Assembly: GCA_040235415.1 (NCBI GenBank)
Contig: JBECKR010000173.1
Span: forward strand, 1-41,758
Length of the DNA stretch: 41,758 bases
From: JBECKR01 sp040235415
Lineage (GTDB): Bacteria > Acidobacteriota > Polarisedimenticolia > Polarisedimenticolales > Polarisedimenticolaceae
Direction of reading: 5' to 3'
The stretch's first letter is position 1. Every line of letters starts with the position of its first letter. Both the position numbers and the translations under genes were made by a program. Shown here one piece after another: positions 32,555-41,368 of the stretch. Below the pieces are notes generated by a model that saw only the letters and a program-made list of their open reading frames with translations, was not told where the DNA came from and did no database searches.

Positions 32555-32740
32555 TCAGCTCAGCGCGAGATTCTGCGTCCGCCAGTGCGTGTAGATCTCG
32601 AACGCCTTCGAAGTCTCGATCTCGACGAAACGCCGGTAGACCTTCCTCCGGTCGGGATCGATTTGGTAGGTCCGATCCTCGAAGCTGAAATTCACGATCG
32701 GGTGCGAGGCCTTGGCGTCCATCGCGGGCTTTCGCGGCAT
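32555..32740 (-). CDS. Small hypothetical protein (61 residues)
   Basis: Unrecognised. The sequence is mixed charge with aromatic content (NFSFEDRTYQIDPDRRKVYRRFVEIETSKAFEIYTHWRTQN); no membrane segment, no cysteine, no signal peptide. It looks like a small folded protein rather than a random frame, since the composition is far less Arg/Ala/Pro-rich than the surrounding shadow frames. GGAGG nine bases before the ATG at 32740 supports translation from there; the frame extends upstream but without a site. It ends 61 bases before the thioredoxin/propeller gene on the same strand, so they may be co-transcribed. Function unknown. Confidence 0.6.
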   Translation of the reverse strand: MPRKPAMDAKASHPIVNFSFEDRTYQIDPDRRKVYRRFVEIETSKAFEIYTHWRTQNLALS

Positions 32741-32967
32741 TCCATGGTCCTCCGTCCGGGGTCTTCCTCGGGCTCCGACCGGAATTGAGTCAAAACTCGT
32801 ACCAACTCGATCGCGGTTGAGCGAAAAGACCGCGTTCATGGGGTTTCTCATCGAGGACGAGCCGCGCCGACGGGCGATGAGCCGCCCGCGAACGTCCGAC
32901 ACGTACCGTCAGGGTGGCGGAGTTAGCGGAAAGTCGGTCATCGTGGCGCACCGAGCCGCTGTCCTTA

Positions 32968-32973
32968 TATACT
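32968..32973 (+). promoter_or_regulatory. -10 element TATACT before the sigma-54 activator
   Basis: TATACT lies 10 bases before the ATG at 32984, which places the transcription start within a few bases of the codon. There is no Shine-Dalgarno and no good -35, so the mRNA may be leaderless or nearly so. Confidence 0.45.
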
Positions 32974-32983
32974 GTCGACGCCG

Positions 32984-34405
<1,422 letters not shown>

Positions 34406-34459
34406 GCTCGCACGGCTCCCGCTCGCTCACTCGCTCGCATGCTCGGCGCGATTAAGCGC

Positions 34460-34487
34460 TTGACTCCCCAACGCTCTTCTCTATATT
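34460..34487 (+). promoter_or_regulatory. Promoter of the Lys/Ala peptide gene
   Basis: TTGACT (34460-34465), a 16-base spacer and TATATT (34482-34487) make one of the best housekeeping-type promoters in the window. Transcription would start near 34494, giving a 50-base leader that contains the GGAGG site. The -10 has the same TATATTCG context as the promoter at 41306. Confidence 0.65.
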
Positions 34488-34543
34488 CGACCGTGACGCG
34501 GCGGCTTGTCGTCGCGTGCGTGCAGTCATGGAGGTAAACCGTC

Positions 34544-34636
34544 ATGGCAGCGAAGAAGAAGGCCACCAAGAAGAAGGCCGCCAAGAAGGCGACGAAGAAG
34601 AAGGCCGCGAAGAAGAAGGCCACCAAGAAGAAGTAG
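34544..34636 (+). CDS. 30-residue Lys/Ala peptide, histone-H1-tail-like
   Basis: The peptide consists only of Met, Ala, Lys and Thr: MAAKKKATKKKAAKK, then a second similar half ending in ATKKK. It repeats a KKKA[T/A] unit, as in the tails of histone H1 and of some bacterial HU or H1-like proteins, so nucleic-acid binding is the natural guess (inference). GGAGG lies nine bases before the ATG (34530-34534), a strong promoter lies at 34460-34487 and an intrinsic terminator follows at 34705-34736, so the gene is a self-contained unit of about 240 nt. The coding sequence is AAG/GCC-rich and much lower in GC than its neighbours. Too short for any domain match; slippage of the repeats could vary its length. 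Confidence 0.68.
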   Translation: MAAKKKATKKKAAKKATKKKAAKKKATKKK

Positions 34637-34704
34637 CGGCCGCCTGCGGCTGCCGGCGACCGAGCCGCAACAGCAAGGCAGCCGAACAGGGCAAGAGACA
34701 TCAC

Positions 34705-34736
34705 GGGGACGCGACGCCGCGTCCCCGCTTTGTTTT
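34705..34736 (+). terminator. Rho-independent terminator of the Lys/Ala peptide gene
   Basis: GGGGACGCG, loop ACGC, CGCGTCCCC is a nine-pair stem, followed by GCTTTGTTTT. It is the clearest intrinsic terminator in the window and ends the peptide transcript. It lies 20 bases before the end of the convergent transglutaminase gene. Confidence 0.8.
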
Positions 34737-34755
34737 CGGGCCTCGTGGCACGGTG

Positions 34756-35982
34756 TCAGGGGCCGGCGAACGGATCGGGCCGGGCGCGATCGGTACAGAC
34801 GTCGTCGACCGCCGGGTTCCGGGCTCCTTCGCGACGCGCCCTCACCCACTCGAGAAGGCGCGTCGCCTCGATCTCGTCCGGTTCGACGTCGACGAAGCGT
34901 TCGGCCATGCGGACGGCGACCTCCCACGCTCCCTCGCGCACGGCGACGCTCGCGATCTCGGGACAGACGTCGCGCTCGAGCCGTTCCATGGGCGCGCCGC
35001 GCCCGAGGCGGCGCGCGGCCCAGCGCAACAGGATCTCCGCTCCGTCCAGCCGTCCGGCGTCGAGCTCGACCTCGATGCGCTTGCGCGCGGCGGCGAGGAA
35101 CCGATCGACCGCCGAGGTTCGCCCGGGCAGGATGTCGAGATCGATCGCGGCGATACGGAGCGCGCCGCTGAACCGCCCGGCGTCGTACTCCTGCAAGAAC
35201 GCCCTCGCCATCGAGACGCGGAAGCCGTCCGGATTCTCCGCGAGCCCGGGATGGATCCGGAACGCCTCGCGGAACGCTTCGGCGGCGGCGACAGGACGCC
35301 CCTCGTTGACGGCGCGCAGTCCGGTGTTCTGCCACAGGAACGCCACCGACTCCGCGACGTCGACGACGGATCCGACCTCGAAGAACTCGTCGTAGATGGC
35401 CGCCGCCCCGCGGCGCGACAGATCCTCGGCGGTCGCGTACTTGTAGGCCAACGCGAACCGCCGGAACTTCGACAGCCTGCGTCGCATGTCGAACCCGTCG
35501 GATGCGGTCGTCTCGACGTCGATCTGCTGTCGGTCGATGACGAGGCGGACGAACAGGTGCCGGGGTGTCTCGACGACCCTCGCGTCGAGCCCGGCGGCAC
35601 GGGTCAACAGACCGTAGATCAGTGCGGCGGACACGCAGTTGTACTCGCCGCTTCGGAGCACCTCGTCGAGTCCGTCGGCGTCGGCGCGGTAGCGCCGGAG
35701 CAGCCGCGAATGGACGGCGCGGTGAATGCGCCGAGCGGTGCGGTACGGATTCCGGGAGGGCCCGATCTCGCTCGCGATCGCGGCGCCGATCTCGAGGAAG
35801 GAGCGCGCCAGGCGCACCCGCTCGTCCCGGTCGTCGCAGCCGGACGCGAGAAGGGCGTCGTCGAGCGTCGGCCGGATCGCTTCCCAGTCCCACCGCGTAT
35901 CGGGAGGCGCGGCGACCGCCGACACGGAAAGCGGGAGGAGCGCGACCGAGAGCGCGAGGCAGAGAACGGCGGTGCGCGACAT
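34756..35982 (-). CDS. Exported transglutaminase-like / TPR-like protein
   Basis: 408 residues. A signal peptide (TAVLCLALSVALLPLSVSAVA) is followed by helices and a transglutaminase-like core: GEYNCVSAALIYGLLTRAAGLDARVV with Cys116, PRHLFVRLVID with His142 and QIDVETT with Asp155, the order of a papain-fold Cys-His-Asp triad. The second half is helical with repeat-like units (AFREAFRIHPGL, RIEVELDAGRLDGAEILLRWAARR, AWEVAVRMAERFVDVEPDE), resembling TPR or SirB1-like proteins. Such proteins can be proteases or cross-linking enzymes, but no substrate is evident. The ATG at 35982 gives a proper signal peptide. The Pho-box-like array at 36144-36172 lies upstream of this gene as well as of pstB. 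Confidence 0.72.
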   Translation of the reverse strand: MSRTAVLCLALSVALLPLSVSAVAAPPDTRWDWEAIRPTLDDALLASGCDDRDERVRLARSFLEIGAAIASEIGPSRNPYRTARRIHRAVHSRLLRRYRADADGLDEVLRSGEYNCVSAALIYGLLTRAAGLDARVVETPRHLFVRLVIDRQQIDVETTASDGFDMRRRLSKFRRFALAYKYATAEDLSRRGAAAIYDEFFEVGSVVDVAESVAFLWQNTGLRAVNEGRPVAAAEAFREAFRIHPGLAENPDGFRVSMARAFLQEYDAGRFSGALRIAAIDLDILPGRTSAVDRFLAAARKRIEVELDAGRLDGAEILLRWAARRLGRGAPMERLERDVCPEIASVAVREGAWEVAVRMAERFVDVEPDEIEATRLLEWVRARREGARNPAVDDVCTDRARPDPFAGP

Positions 35983-36393
35983 CGCTGCGAAACCTCGTGA
36001 TCCACGGAACGGATCCCCCGCGGCTCGGCGATGCGTCCGATCGACGCGGCGGGAAGCTGTCGTGCGCGCGGAACGGCGGCCCGTGCCGGGGCGTCGCAGG
36101 CGAATCTAGGGCCCGGTGCCGCCGGGTTCAAGCCGGGCCGCAATTAACATTCTCGTAACAGGGAAGTTACAGACGTGTACGCGACGTGCTCTTCAATGCC
36201 CCGGGAAGACGTGAAACGCGCGGTCGAACGAAGCTCGGGGGTCGGCTCCCCCCGGTTCACCGGGAGGAAACACGGAGACCCTACCCGGCCCCTTCGCGAT
36301 CGTCGTCCCGACGGGTTTCCCGGCGATCGCACTCCGCAACCGACCGCGCGAGAAGTACGCTTCGGGCGCGGTTCGATCACGAGGTGACCTAGA
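35983..36393. other. Divergent control region before pstB (411-base gene-free stretch)
   Basis: No convincing gene is seen. The AT-rich part (about 36140-36185) contains the Pho-box-like array. The rest is GC-rich with short hairpins such as CCCCGGTTCACCGGG (about 36250) and a long leader towards pstB. Two open frames (36175-36387 and 36186-36392) are Arg/Pro-rich, lack a ribosome binding site and look like chance frames. The intergenic region serves two divergent genes, so it may contain promoters in both directions. Confidence 0.6.
36144..36172. promoter_or_regulatory. Pho-box-like array (three half-sites, 11-base period)
   Basis: On the plus strand TTAACAT, GTAACAG and GTTACAG begin at 36144, 36155 and 36166, exactly 11 bases apart. 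Read on the minus strand, two of them give CTGTAAC-TTCC-CTGTTAC, matching the seven-base repeats with four-base spacers of the enteric PhoB box; read on the plus strand they resemble the TTAACA repeats of Bacillus PhoP. Position upstream of pstB-phoU-phoB-phoR supports phosphate control. Confidence 0.65.
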
Positions 36394-37248
36394 ATGGCGA
36401 CGACTCGAGGAAGCGAGTCCCCCCGCCCGAAAGCGTCGGCGGAGGGTCCGACCTTGAAAGAGGAGTCCGAGTCGGCGATCACGAACGCTATCGAGGACCC
36501 GGTCCTCAGCGTCGAGAATGTCTCCCTGTTCTACGGGCCCACCCAGGCGCTCCACGACATATCGTTCCGTATCCCGCGCAATCGCATCACTGCGTTCATC
36601 GGGCCCTCGGGGTGCGGCAAGTCGACTCTGCTGCGATGCTTCAACCGGCTCAACGATCTGCTCGACGAGGTCACGATCCGGGGGGACATCCGGCTCGACG
36701 ACGGCAGCATCTACGCCCCGCGGGTCGACGTCAACGCCCTGCGCAAGCGGATCGGAATGGTGTTTCAGAAGTCGAACCCGTTCCCGAAGTCGATCTACGA
36801 GAACATCGCCTACGGATGCCGCATCCACGGCGTCAAGCGCAAGGGCCGGCTCGACGACATCGTCGAGAAGAGCCTTCGGGGGGCCGCTCTGTGGGACGAG
36901 GTTCGCGACCGGCTCGGCGAGAGCGCGCTCGGGCTGTCGGGCGGGCAGCAGCAGCGGTTGTGCATCGCGCGGGCGCTGGCGGTCGATCCCGAGATCATCC
37001 TGCTCGACGAGCCCTGCTCGGCCCTCGACCCGATCGCGACGGCCCGCATCGAAGAGCTGCTGCAGAGCCTCAAGCACGAGTACACGATGGTGATCGTCAC
37101 CCACAACATGCAGCAGGCCTCCCGGGTCTCCGACTACACCGCGTTCATGTATCTCGGGCGTCTCATCGAGTATCAGGAGACCGAGCGGCTGTTCCTGAAC
37201 CCGATCGTGCGACAGACCGAGGACTACATCACCGGACGGTTCGGATAG
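36394..37248 (+). CDS. pstB: Phosphate ABC transporter ATP-binding protein
   Basis: 284 residues, slightly longer than usual because of a hydrophilic N-terminus of about 36 residues before DPVLSVENVSLFYG. ABC motifs: Walker A GPSGCGKS (70-77), Q-loop GMVFQKSNPFPKSIYENIAYG, signature LSGGQQQR, Walker B IILLDEPCSALDP and H-loop IVTHNMQQASR. PstB powers high-affinity phosphate uptake through PstA/PstC and also takes part in signalling to PhoR with PhoU. The membrane genes pstC and pstA and the binding protein pstS are not upstream in this window, so the pst system is split. It begins a four-gene operon behind the Pho-box-like array; phoU follows 25 bases later. Confidence 0.96.
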   Translation: MATTRGSESPRPKASAEGPTLKEESESAITNAIEDPVLSVENVSLFYGPTQALHDISFRIPRNRITAFIGPSGCGKSTLLRCFNRLNDLLDEVTIRGDIRLDDGSIYAPRVDVNALRKRIGMVFQKSNPFPKSIYENIAYGCRIHGVKRKGRLDDIVEKSLRGAALWDEVRDRLGESALGLSGGQQQRLCIARALAVDPEIILLDEPCSALDPIATARIEELLQSLKHEYTMVIVTHNMQQASRVSDYTAFMYLGRLIEYQETERLFLNPIVRQTEDYITGRFG

Positions 37249-37273
37249 CCCGCCGGGAGCGACGAGGAAGTCC

Positions 37274-37969
37274 ATGGAACGGAAGCAGAGACACTTCGAA
37301 GAGCTCCTGGACCAGCTCCGGGAGAAGGTGTTGCGGCTGGGGGGGCTCGTGGAGCAGGCCATCAGCCGTTCGGTCCGGAGCCTGGTGGATCGCGACTCGG
37401 AGATGGCGCGGCGGGTCATCTCGGACGACCACGCCATCGACCGCCTCGAGCTCGAGGTCGACCAGCTGTGCATGGATCTTCTCGGGCTGCACCAGCCGAT
37501 GGCCCGGGACCTCAGGTTCATCACCACGGCGATGAAGATCACCACCGACCTGGAGCGCATCGGCGACCACGCGGTCAACATCAGCGAGCGCGCGCTCGAG
37601 CTCAACGAGGAGCCCCAGCTCAAGCCGTTCATCGACATTCCGCTGATGGCGAACCGCGCACAGGAGATGGTGCGGAGCTCGCTCGACGCGTTCGTGCGGC
37701 GCGACGCGACCGCGGCGCGGTCCACGATCTCGATGGACGAGGAGCTGAACCGCCGCATGGAGCAGATCTTCCGGGAGCTGCTGTCCTACATGATCGAGGA
37801 TCCCCGCACCGTGACGCGCGCCCTGCGCCTGACGTTCGTCGCGAAGTACTTCGAGAGGATCGGCGACCAGGCGAAGAACATCTGCGAGCAGGTGGTGTTC
37901 ATGGCGAAGGGAGAGGTCATCAAGCATCCCCGCGCCCAGACCGATATGGAGGGCGGGTCCGAGCCATGA
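37274..37969 (+). CDS. phoU: Phosphate signalling regulator PhoU
   Basis: 231 residues, all helical: two repeats of a three-helix PhoU domain. The first repeat ends with ITTAMKITTDLERIGDHAVNISERAL and the second with LTFVAKYFERIGDQAKNICEQVVFMAKGE; the E/DRIGDxxxNI motif in each binds metal ions. PhoU connects the Pst transporter to the PhoR sensor and keeps the Pho response off when phosphate is plentiful. It overlaps phoB by four bases (ATGA), so phoU and phoB are translationally coupled. The start ATG has GACGAGGAAG at 8-17 bases upstream. Confidence 0.96.
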   Translation: MERKQRHFEELLDQLREKVLRLGGLVEQAISRSVRSLVDRDSEMARRVISDDHAIDRLELEVDQLCMDLLGLHQPMARDLRFITTAMKITTDLERIGDHAVNISERALELNEEPQLKPFIDIPLMANRAQEMVRSSLDAFVRRDATAARSTISMDEELNRRMEQIFRELLSYMIEDPRTVTRALRLTFVAKYFERIGDQAKNICEQVVFMAKGEVIKHPRAQTDMEGGSEP

Positions 37970-38658
37970 AGAGCATTCTCGTGATCGAGGACGACACGGA
38001 CATCGCCTTCTCGCTGAAGTACAATCTCGAGAAGAGCGGAGCGTATCGAGTGACCACGGCCGAAGACGGCGAGGTCGGCCTCGAGCGCGCGGTCCGGCAG
38101 CCCCCGAACCTGATCGTGCTCGACCTCAACCTGCCCGGTATCGACGGGCTGGACGTCTGCCGGCAACTGCGACGCAACGAGACGACCGCTTCCGTTCCGA
38201 TCATCATGGTGACGGCGCGGGTCGAGGAAACCCAGCGCATTCAGGGACTCGACCTCGGCGCCGACGACTACGTCACGAAGCCGTTCTCGATCAAGGAGCT
38301 GCTCGCGCGCGTGCGGGCCGTCCTGCGTCGCGCCGAGCGCGACGCCGAGGGGGAGTCCGGAGTCCTGAAGGCCGCCGACCTCACGGTGGATCTCGACGGG
38401 AGGCAGGTCCGGGTCGGGAGGCGCTCGGTGGAGCTCACGCGCAAGGAGTTCGACCTTCTCGTGGCGCTGATCCGGAACCGCGGCCGGGTCCTGACGCGCG
38501 ACCGCCTCTTGGAGCAGGTTTGGGGATACGACTACCCCGGCGAGACCCGCACCGTCGACGTCCACATCCGCCGCGTGCGCCAGAAGCTCGGGCCGACGGG
38601 AAAGGAGAACATCGAGACCGTGGTGGGAGTGGGGTATCGGTTCCGAGGCGGCGCGTGA
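37966..38658 (+). CDS. phoB: Phosphate response regulator, OmpR/PhoB family
   Basis: 230 residues. Receiver domain (1-120) with the acidic pair in VIEDD (9-10), phosphoacceptor Asp53 in LIVLDLNLPG, Thr in MVTAR and Lys105 in DDYVTKPFS, all intact. The C-terminal winged helix (about 130-230) shows ELTRKEFDLLVALIRNRGRVLTRDRLLEQVWGYDYPGETRTVDVHIRRVRQKLG and GVGYRF, typical of PhoB/OmpR. Phosphorylated by PhoR it binds Pho boxes, probably including the array upstream of pstB (autoregulation). It overlaps both neighbours: ATGA with phoU and GTGA with phoR. Confidence 0.95.
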   Translation: MKSILVIEDDTDIAFSLKYNLEKSGAYRVTTAEDGEVGLERAVRQPPNLIVLDLNLPGIDGLDVCRQLRRNETTASVPIIMVTARVEETQRIQGLDLGADDYVTKPFSIKELLARVRAVLRRAERDAEGESGVLKAADLTVDLDGRQVRVGRRSVELTRKEFDLLVALIRNRGRVLTRDRLLEQVWGYDYPGETRTVDVHIRRVRQKLGPTGKENIETVVGVGYRFRGGA

Positions 38659-40409
38659 CCGTACGGCACAAGCTCCTGGCCGTCCTGGTCGTGACGGCGC
38701 TCGTCACCTCGGTCGTGCTGGCCGTCGGCGCGGTGCAGCTCGTGCGCGACGCGGTCCGCGACCGCTACACGGAGCGGATCGCCGCCGAGACCCGGTTGCT
38801 CGCCGCCTGGCTGGTGGGCGAACGCTCCGCGTCCGAGCTCCAGGAGTTCGCCGTTCTATCCGGGGACCGTCTGGGCTACCGCGTGACTCTGATCGCGGAC
38901 GACGGCAAGGTCCTCGCGGACTCGTCCCAGGACGAGGCCGGTCTCGCCCGGATGGAGAATCACAGCGGGCGCCCGGAGGTCCGCCAGGCGATGCTCGAGG
39001 GGACGGGAGACAGCGAGCGGCTCTCGGACACGACCGGAACCCGCTACCTCTACCACGCGGTCCGGGTGGACGGACCCGGGCCGGTGAGGATCGTCCGGGC
39101 GGCGCTGACGACCTACCAGGTCGAGAGGGCTCAGCTCCGCTACGCCGGCCTCGTGGTGCTCGTCGCCGTCGTGGCGCTCGCCCTGCTGTGCACGGCCGCC
39201 TATCTCGCGGTGCGCCGCCTCTCGAAGCCGCTCGAGATCATGACGGCCGCGGCCGAGCGGGCCGCCGGAGGCGACCTCGGCGTCGACGTGCCGCGGACCG
39301 GCGGGGACGAGATCGCGAGGATGGCCGAGTCCGTCAACCGCATGAAGTCGGCGCTCGTCCGCAAGATCGAGGACGTCGACGCCGAGCGCCGGCTGCTCGC
39401 CTCGGTCGTCTCCGGCATCAAGGAAGGGCTCCTGCTGATCGGCCCCGACCGGCGCGTGCGGGTGTCGAACGAGTCGTTCCGCCGGATCTTCGGAGTCGCG
39501 AGCGATCCCGAGGGGCTCCTGCTCGCGGAGGTGGTCCGGAACCCCGAGGTCAATCGCGAGCTCGACGTCGTTCTGGCCGGTCACGCGGAGATCCGCGAGA
39601 TGGTCGTGCGCTCGCCCGAGACCGGGCGGTCGTTCGAGCTCCACGCCGCCCCCGTCCAGGTCGAGCCCGGAGGACGCTCCAGCGGCGCGCTCGCCTTGTT
39701 CTTCGACATCACGCGACTCGAGGCGCTCGAGAACGTCCGCCAGGAGTTCGTGGCGAACGTGTCGCACGAGCTGCGCACTCCGCTGACCTCCATCCGGGCC
39801 TTCGTCGAGACGCTGCTCGAGGGCGGACTCGACGACGTCGAGAACCGCGAGCGCTTCCTCCGGATCGTCCAACGCCACGCCGACTACATGGGAGAGCTGA
39901 TCGACGACCTCACGGATCTGTCGCGCATCGAGACCGGCGCGGTGGTGCTCGAGCGCGCCCCGGTCCCGCTTTGCGAGCTGGCCCGGGACGCCGCGGCGCG
40001 GGTGCTCCACCGGCACCCCGCGGCGCGCGTCGAGATCCACGTCGACGTTCCCGAGTCGTTGAGCGCCCGGATCGACCGCCGGCGCATGGGCCAGGTGCTC
40101 GTGAACCTGATCGACAACGCGGTGAAGTTCAACCGTCCGGGAGGCGAGGTTCGCGTCGTCGGCGAGCACGAGGGCGACGTCGTGCGCCTCGAGGTCCGCG
40201 ACAGCGGCATCGGAATCCCGTCCGAGAGCCTCGAAAGAATCTTCAACCGCTTCTATCGCGTGGACAAGGCGAGATCGAAGGACGTTCCCGGCACCGGGCT
40301 CGGCCTCGCGATCGTGAAGCACCTCATGCGCCTGCACGGCGGTTCGGTCCGGGTTCGCTCCGAGCTCGGTCGCGGCTCGACCTTCGTCCTCGAGTTCCCC
40401 CCCGCTTGA
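38655..40409 (+). CDS. phoR: Phosphate sensor histidine kinase PhoR
   Basis: 584 residues, GTG start within the phoB stop (GTGA). Two transmembrane helices (about 7-28 and 157-178) flank an exported domain of roughly 125 residues, larger than in the enteric PhoR. A HAMP domain (RRLSKPLEIMTAAAERAAGGDLGVDVP), a PAS domain (about 240-350, IKEGLLLIGPDRRVRVSNESFRRIFG), a HisKA dimerisation helix with His371 in FVANVSHELRTPLTSIRAF and an HATPase domain (LVNLIDNAVKFN, VRDSGIGIPSE, GTGLGLAIVKHLMRLHGG) follow. All catalytic boxes are intact. The context with pstB, phoU and phoB makes phosphate the likely signal. Its stop is 10 bases before the second palindromic element. Confidence 0.94.
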   Translation: MTVRHKLLAVLVVTALVTSVVLAVGAVQLVRDAVRDRYTERIAAETRLLAAWLVGERSASELQEFAVLSGDRLGYRVTLIADDGKVLADSSQDEAGLARMENHSGRPEVRQAMLEGTGDSERLSDTTGTRYLYHAVRVDGPGPVRIVRAALTTYQVERAQLRYAGLVVLVAVVALALLCTAAYLAVRRLSKPLEIMTAAAERAAGGDLGVDVPRTGGDEIARMAESVNRMKSALVRKIEDVDAERRLLASVVSGIKEGLLLIGPDRRVRVSNESFRRIFGVASDPEGLLLAEVVRNPEVNRELDVVLAGHAEIREMVVRSPETGRSFELHAAPVQVEPGGRSSGALALFFDITRLEALENVRQEFVANVSHELRTPLTSIRAFVETLLEGGLDDVENRERFLRIVQRHADYMGELIDDLTDLSRIETGAVVLERAPVPLCELARDAAARVLHRHPAARVEIHVDVPESLSARIDRRRMGQVLVNLIDNAVKFNRPGGEVRVVGEHEGDVVRLEVRDSGIGIPSESLERIFNRFYRVDKARSKDVPGTGLGLAIVKHLMRLHGGSVRVRSELGRGSTFVLEFPPA

Positions 40410-40419
40410 CGGCATCCAC

Positions 40420-40492
40420 GGGGACATTCCTCGGGTAGTTCGAATTCTCGTTTTCCCGGCAGAGGAATCCGAGGTCAGCGAGGAATGTCCCC
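40420..40492. repeat. Palindromic GGGGACATTCCTC element, copy 2
   Basis: Perfect 14-base terminal inverted repeats (GGGGACATTCCTCG and CGAGGAATGTCCCC) surround 45 bases of unrelated sequence that contains a further imperfect GAGGAATCCGAGG. It lies between the convergent phoR and cyclophilin genes and covers the 3' end of the latter. The shared 13-base ends with the element at 9918-9964 mark it as a member of a dispersed repeat family. Confidence 0.75.
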
Positions 40493-41209
40493 GAGTGCGC
40501 GGACCTCGTCGCGGACCTTCATTCGCGGCGTGACCGGTACGTACGTCTGCGGCTGCGGCAGGGGCGCGGGGTCGCCGGCCGAGAAGATCTCGACGTGTCG
40601 CAGCACGACCGGCTCGATCGGCCGGCCCGAGGGGTGCGCCTTGACGGACGTGATGCGCCAGACCACGTCTTCTCCGGAGACCACGACGCCGAAGCACGGA
40701 TGTCGCCCGCTGAGCCACGGCTGCGGCGAAGCCGTCACGAAGAACAGGGACCCGCTGACGCGACCGAGGGTCGCCCGGGTCATCCCGAGGCGGCCGCCTT
40801 TCGAGAAGTCGACCGGTCCGAACGCTTCCTCGGGAGGGACGTAGACCGGGACGGCGCCCCGGCCGGTGCCGGTCGGGTCGCCCACTTCGAAACGCTCGGC
40901 GGCCTTGACCTTGTGGACTTCGAGGCCGTCGTAGTACGGACGCCGCACCGACTCGCCGGTGAACGGATCGATCCAATCCATCGTCCCGCGAGCGAGCGCG
41001 ACGAAGTGCGCGACGCTCTGGGGCGCCTGTTCGGGGAGCAGTCGCGCCACGATCTCGCCCGCGCTCGTATCGAGCCGCGCGTACCATCCGGGGGCGAGCG
41101 CCGCGGCACCTCCGGTGGCGGCGACCTGGGCGTCCGCCGCGGCGGCGAACGCCAGGACGAGCGCCGCCACGAGCAACGGGGTCCTGACGGGACTCGGGAA
41201 CGACACCAT
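40475..41209 (-). CDS. Periplasmic cyclophilin-type peptidyl-prolyl isomerase
   Basis: 244 residues with a signal peptide (SFPSPVRTPLLVAALVLAFAAAADA). The rest follows the cyclophilin pattern: ARLDTSAGEIVARLLPEQAPQSVAHFVALARGTMDW, RPYYDGLEVHKVKAAERFEVGDPTGTGRG, GGRLGMTRATLGRVSGSLFFVTASPQPWLSGRHPCFGVVVSGEDVVWRI. Such enzymes assist folding of exported proteins. Several canonical catalytic positions (the FHR and QGGD segments) are altered (VHKV, EVGD), so activity should be checked. The last residues (GDIPR and the stop) are encoded by the right arm of the palindromic element at 40420-40492, so the natural C-terminus may have been replaced. The ATG at 41209 gives the best signal peptide. Confidence 0.82.
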   Translation of the reverse strand: MVSFPSPVRTPLLVAALVLAFAAAADAQVAATGGAAALAPGWYARLDTSAGEIVARLLPEQAPQSVAHFVALARGTMDWIDPFTGESVRRPYYDGLEVHKVKAAERFEVGDPTGTGRGAVPVYVPPEEAFGPVDFSKGGRLGMTRATLGRVSGSLFFVTASPQPWLSGRHPCFGVVVSGEDVVWRITSVKAHPSGRPIEPVVLRHVEIFSAGDPAPLPQPQTYVPVTPRMKVRDEVRALGDIPR

Positions 41210-41282
41210 CGAGGCTCCTCAGTGTGCCGCGGTCCGGCTCGGAATCGTACGGCGACCACGATTCCGCGGCAACCCGGCGCGC

Positions 41283-41311
41283 TTGAAGCCCCCATGCACG
41301 GGACCTATATT
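41283..41311 (+). promoter_or_regulatory. Promoter of the PilT-N-like gene
   Basis: TTGAAG (41283-41288), a 17-base spacer and TATATT (41306-41311) form a near-ideal housekeeping promoter. It gives a leader of about 50 bases ending in GAGGAGAG before the GTG at 41369. The -10 sequence and context are the same as in the Lys/Ala peptide promoter. Confidence 0.65.
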
Positions 41312-41368
41312 CGCCGGCGACCCGGCACCGGCCGGTCCGGGTCCCAGCCCCTCCGACGAGGAGAGTTC

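Noticed and set aside
36175..36387. 70-codon GTG frame between the Pho array and pstB
   Set aside because: No ribosome binding site, no recognisable motif and Arg/Pro-rich; more likely leader sequence.
38520..38654. Upstream extension of phoR
   Set aside because: The open frame continues upstream but overlaps phoB; the GTGA overlap and the first transmembrane helix set the start at 38655.
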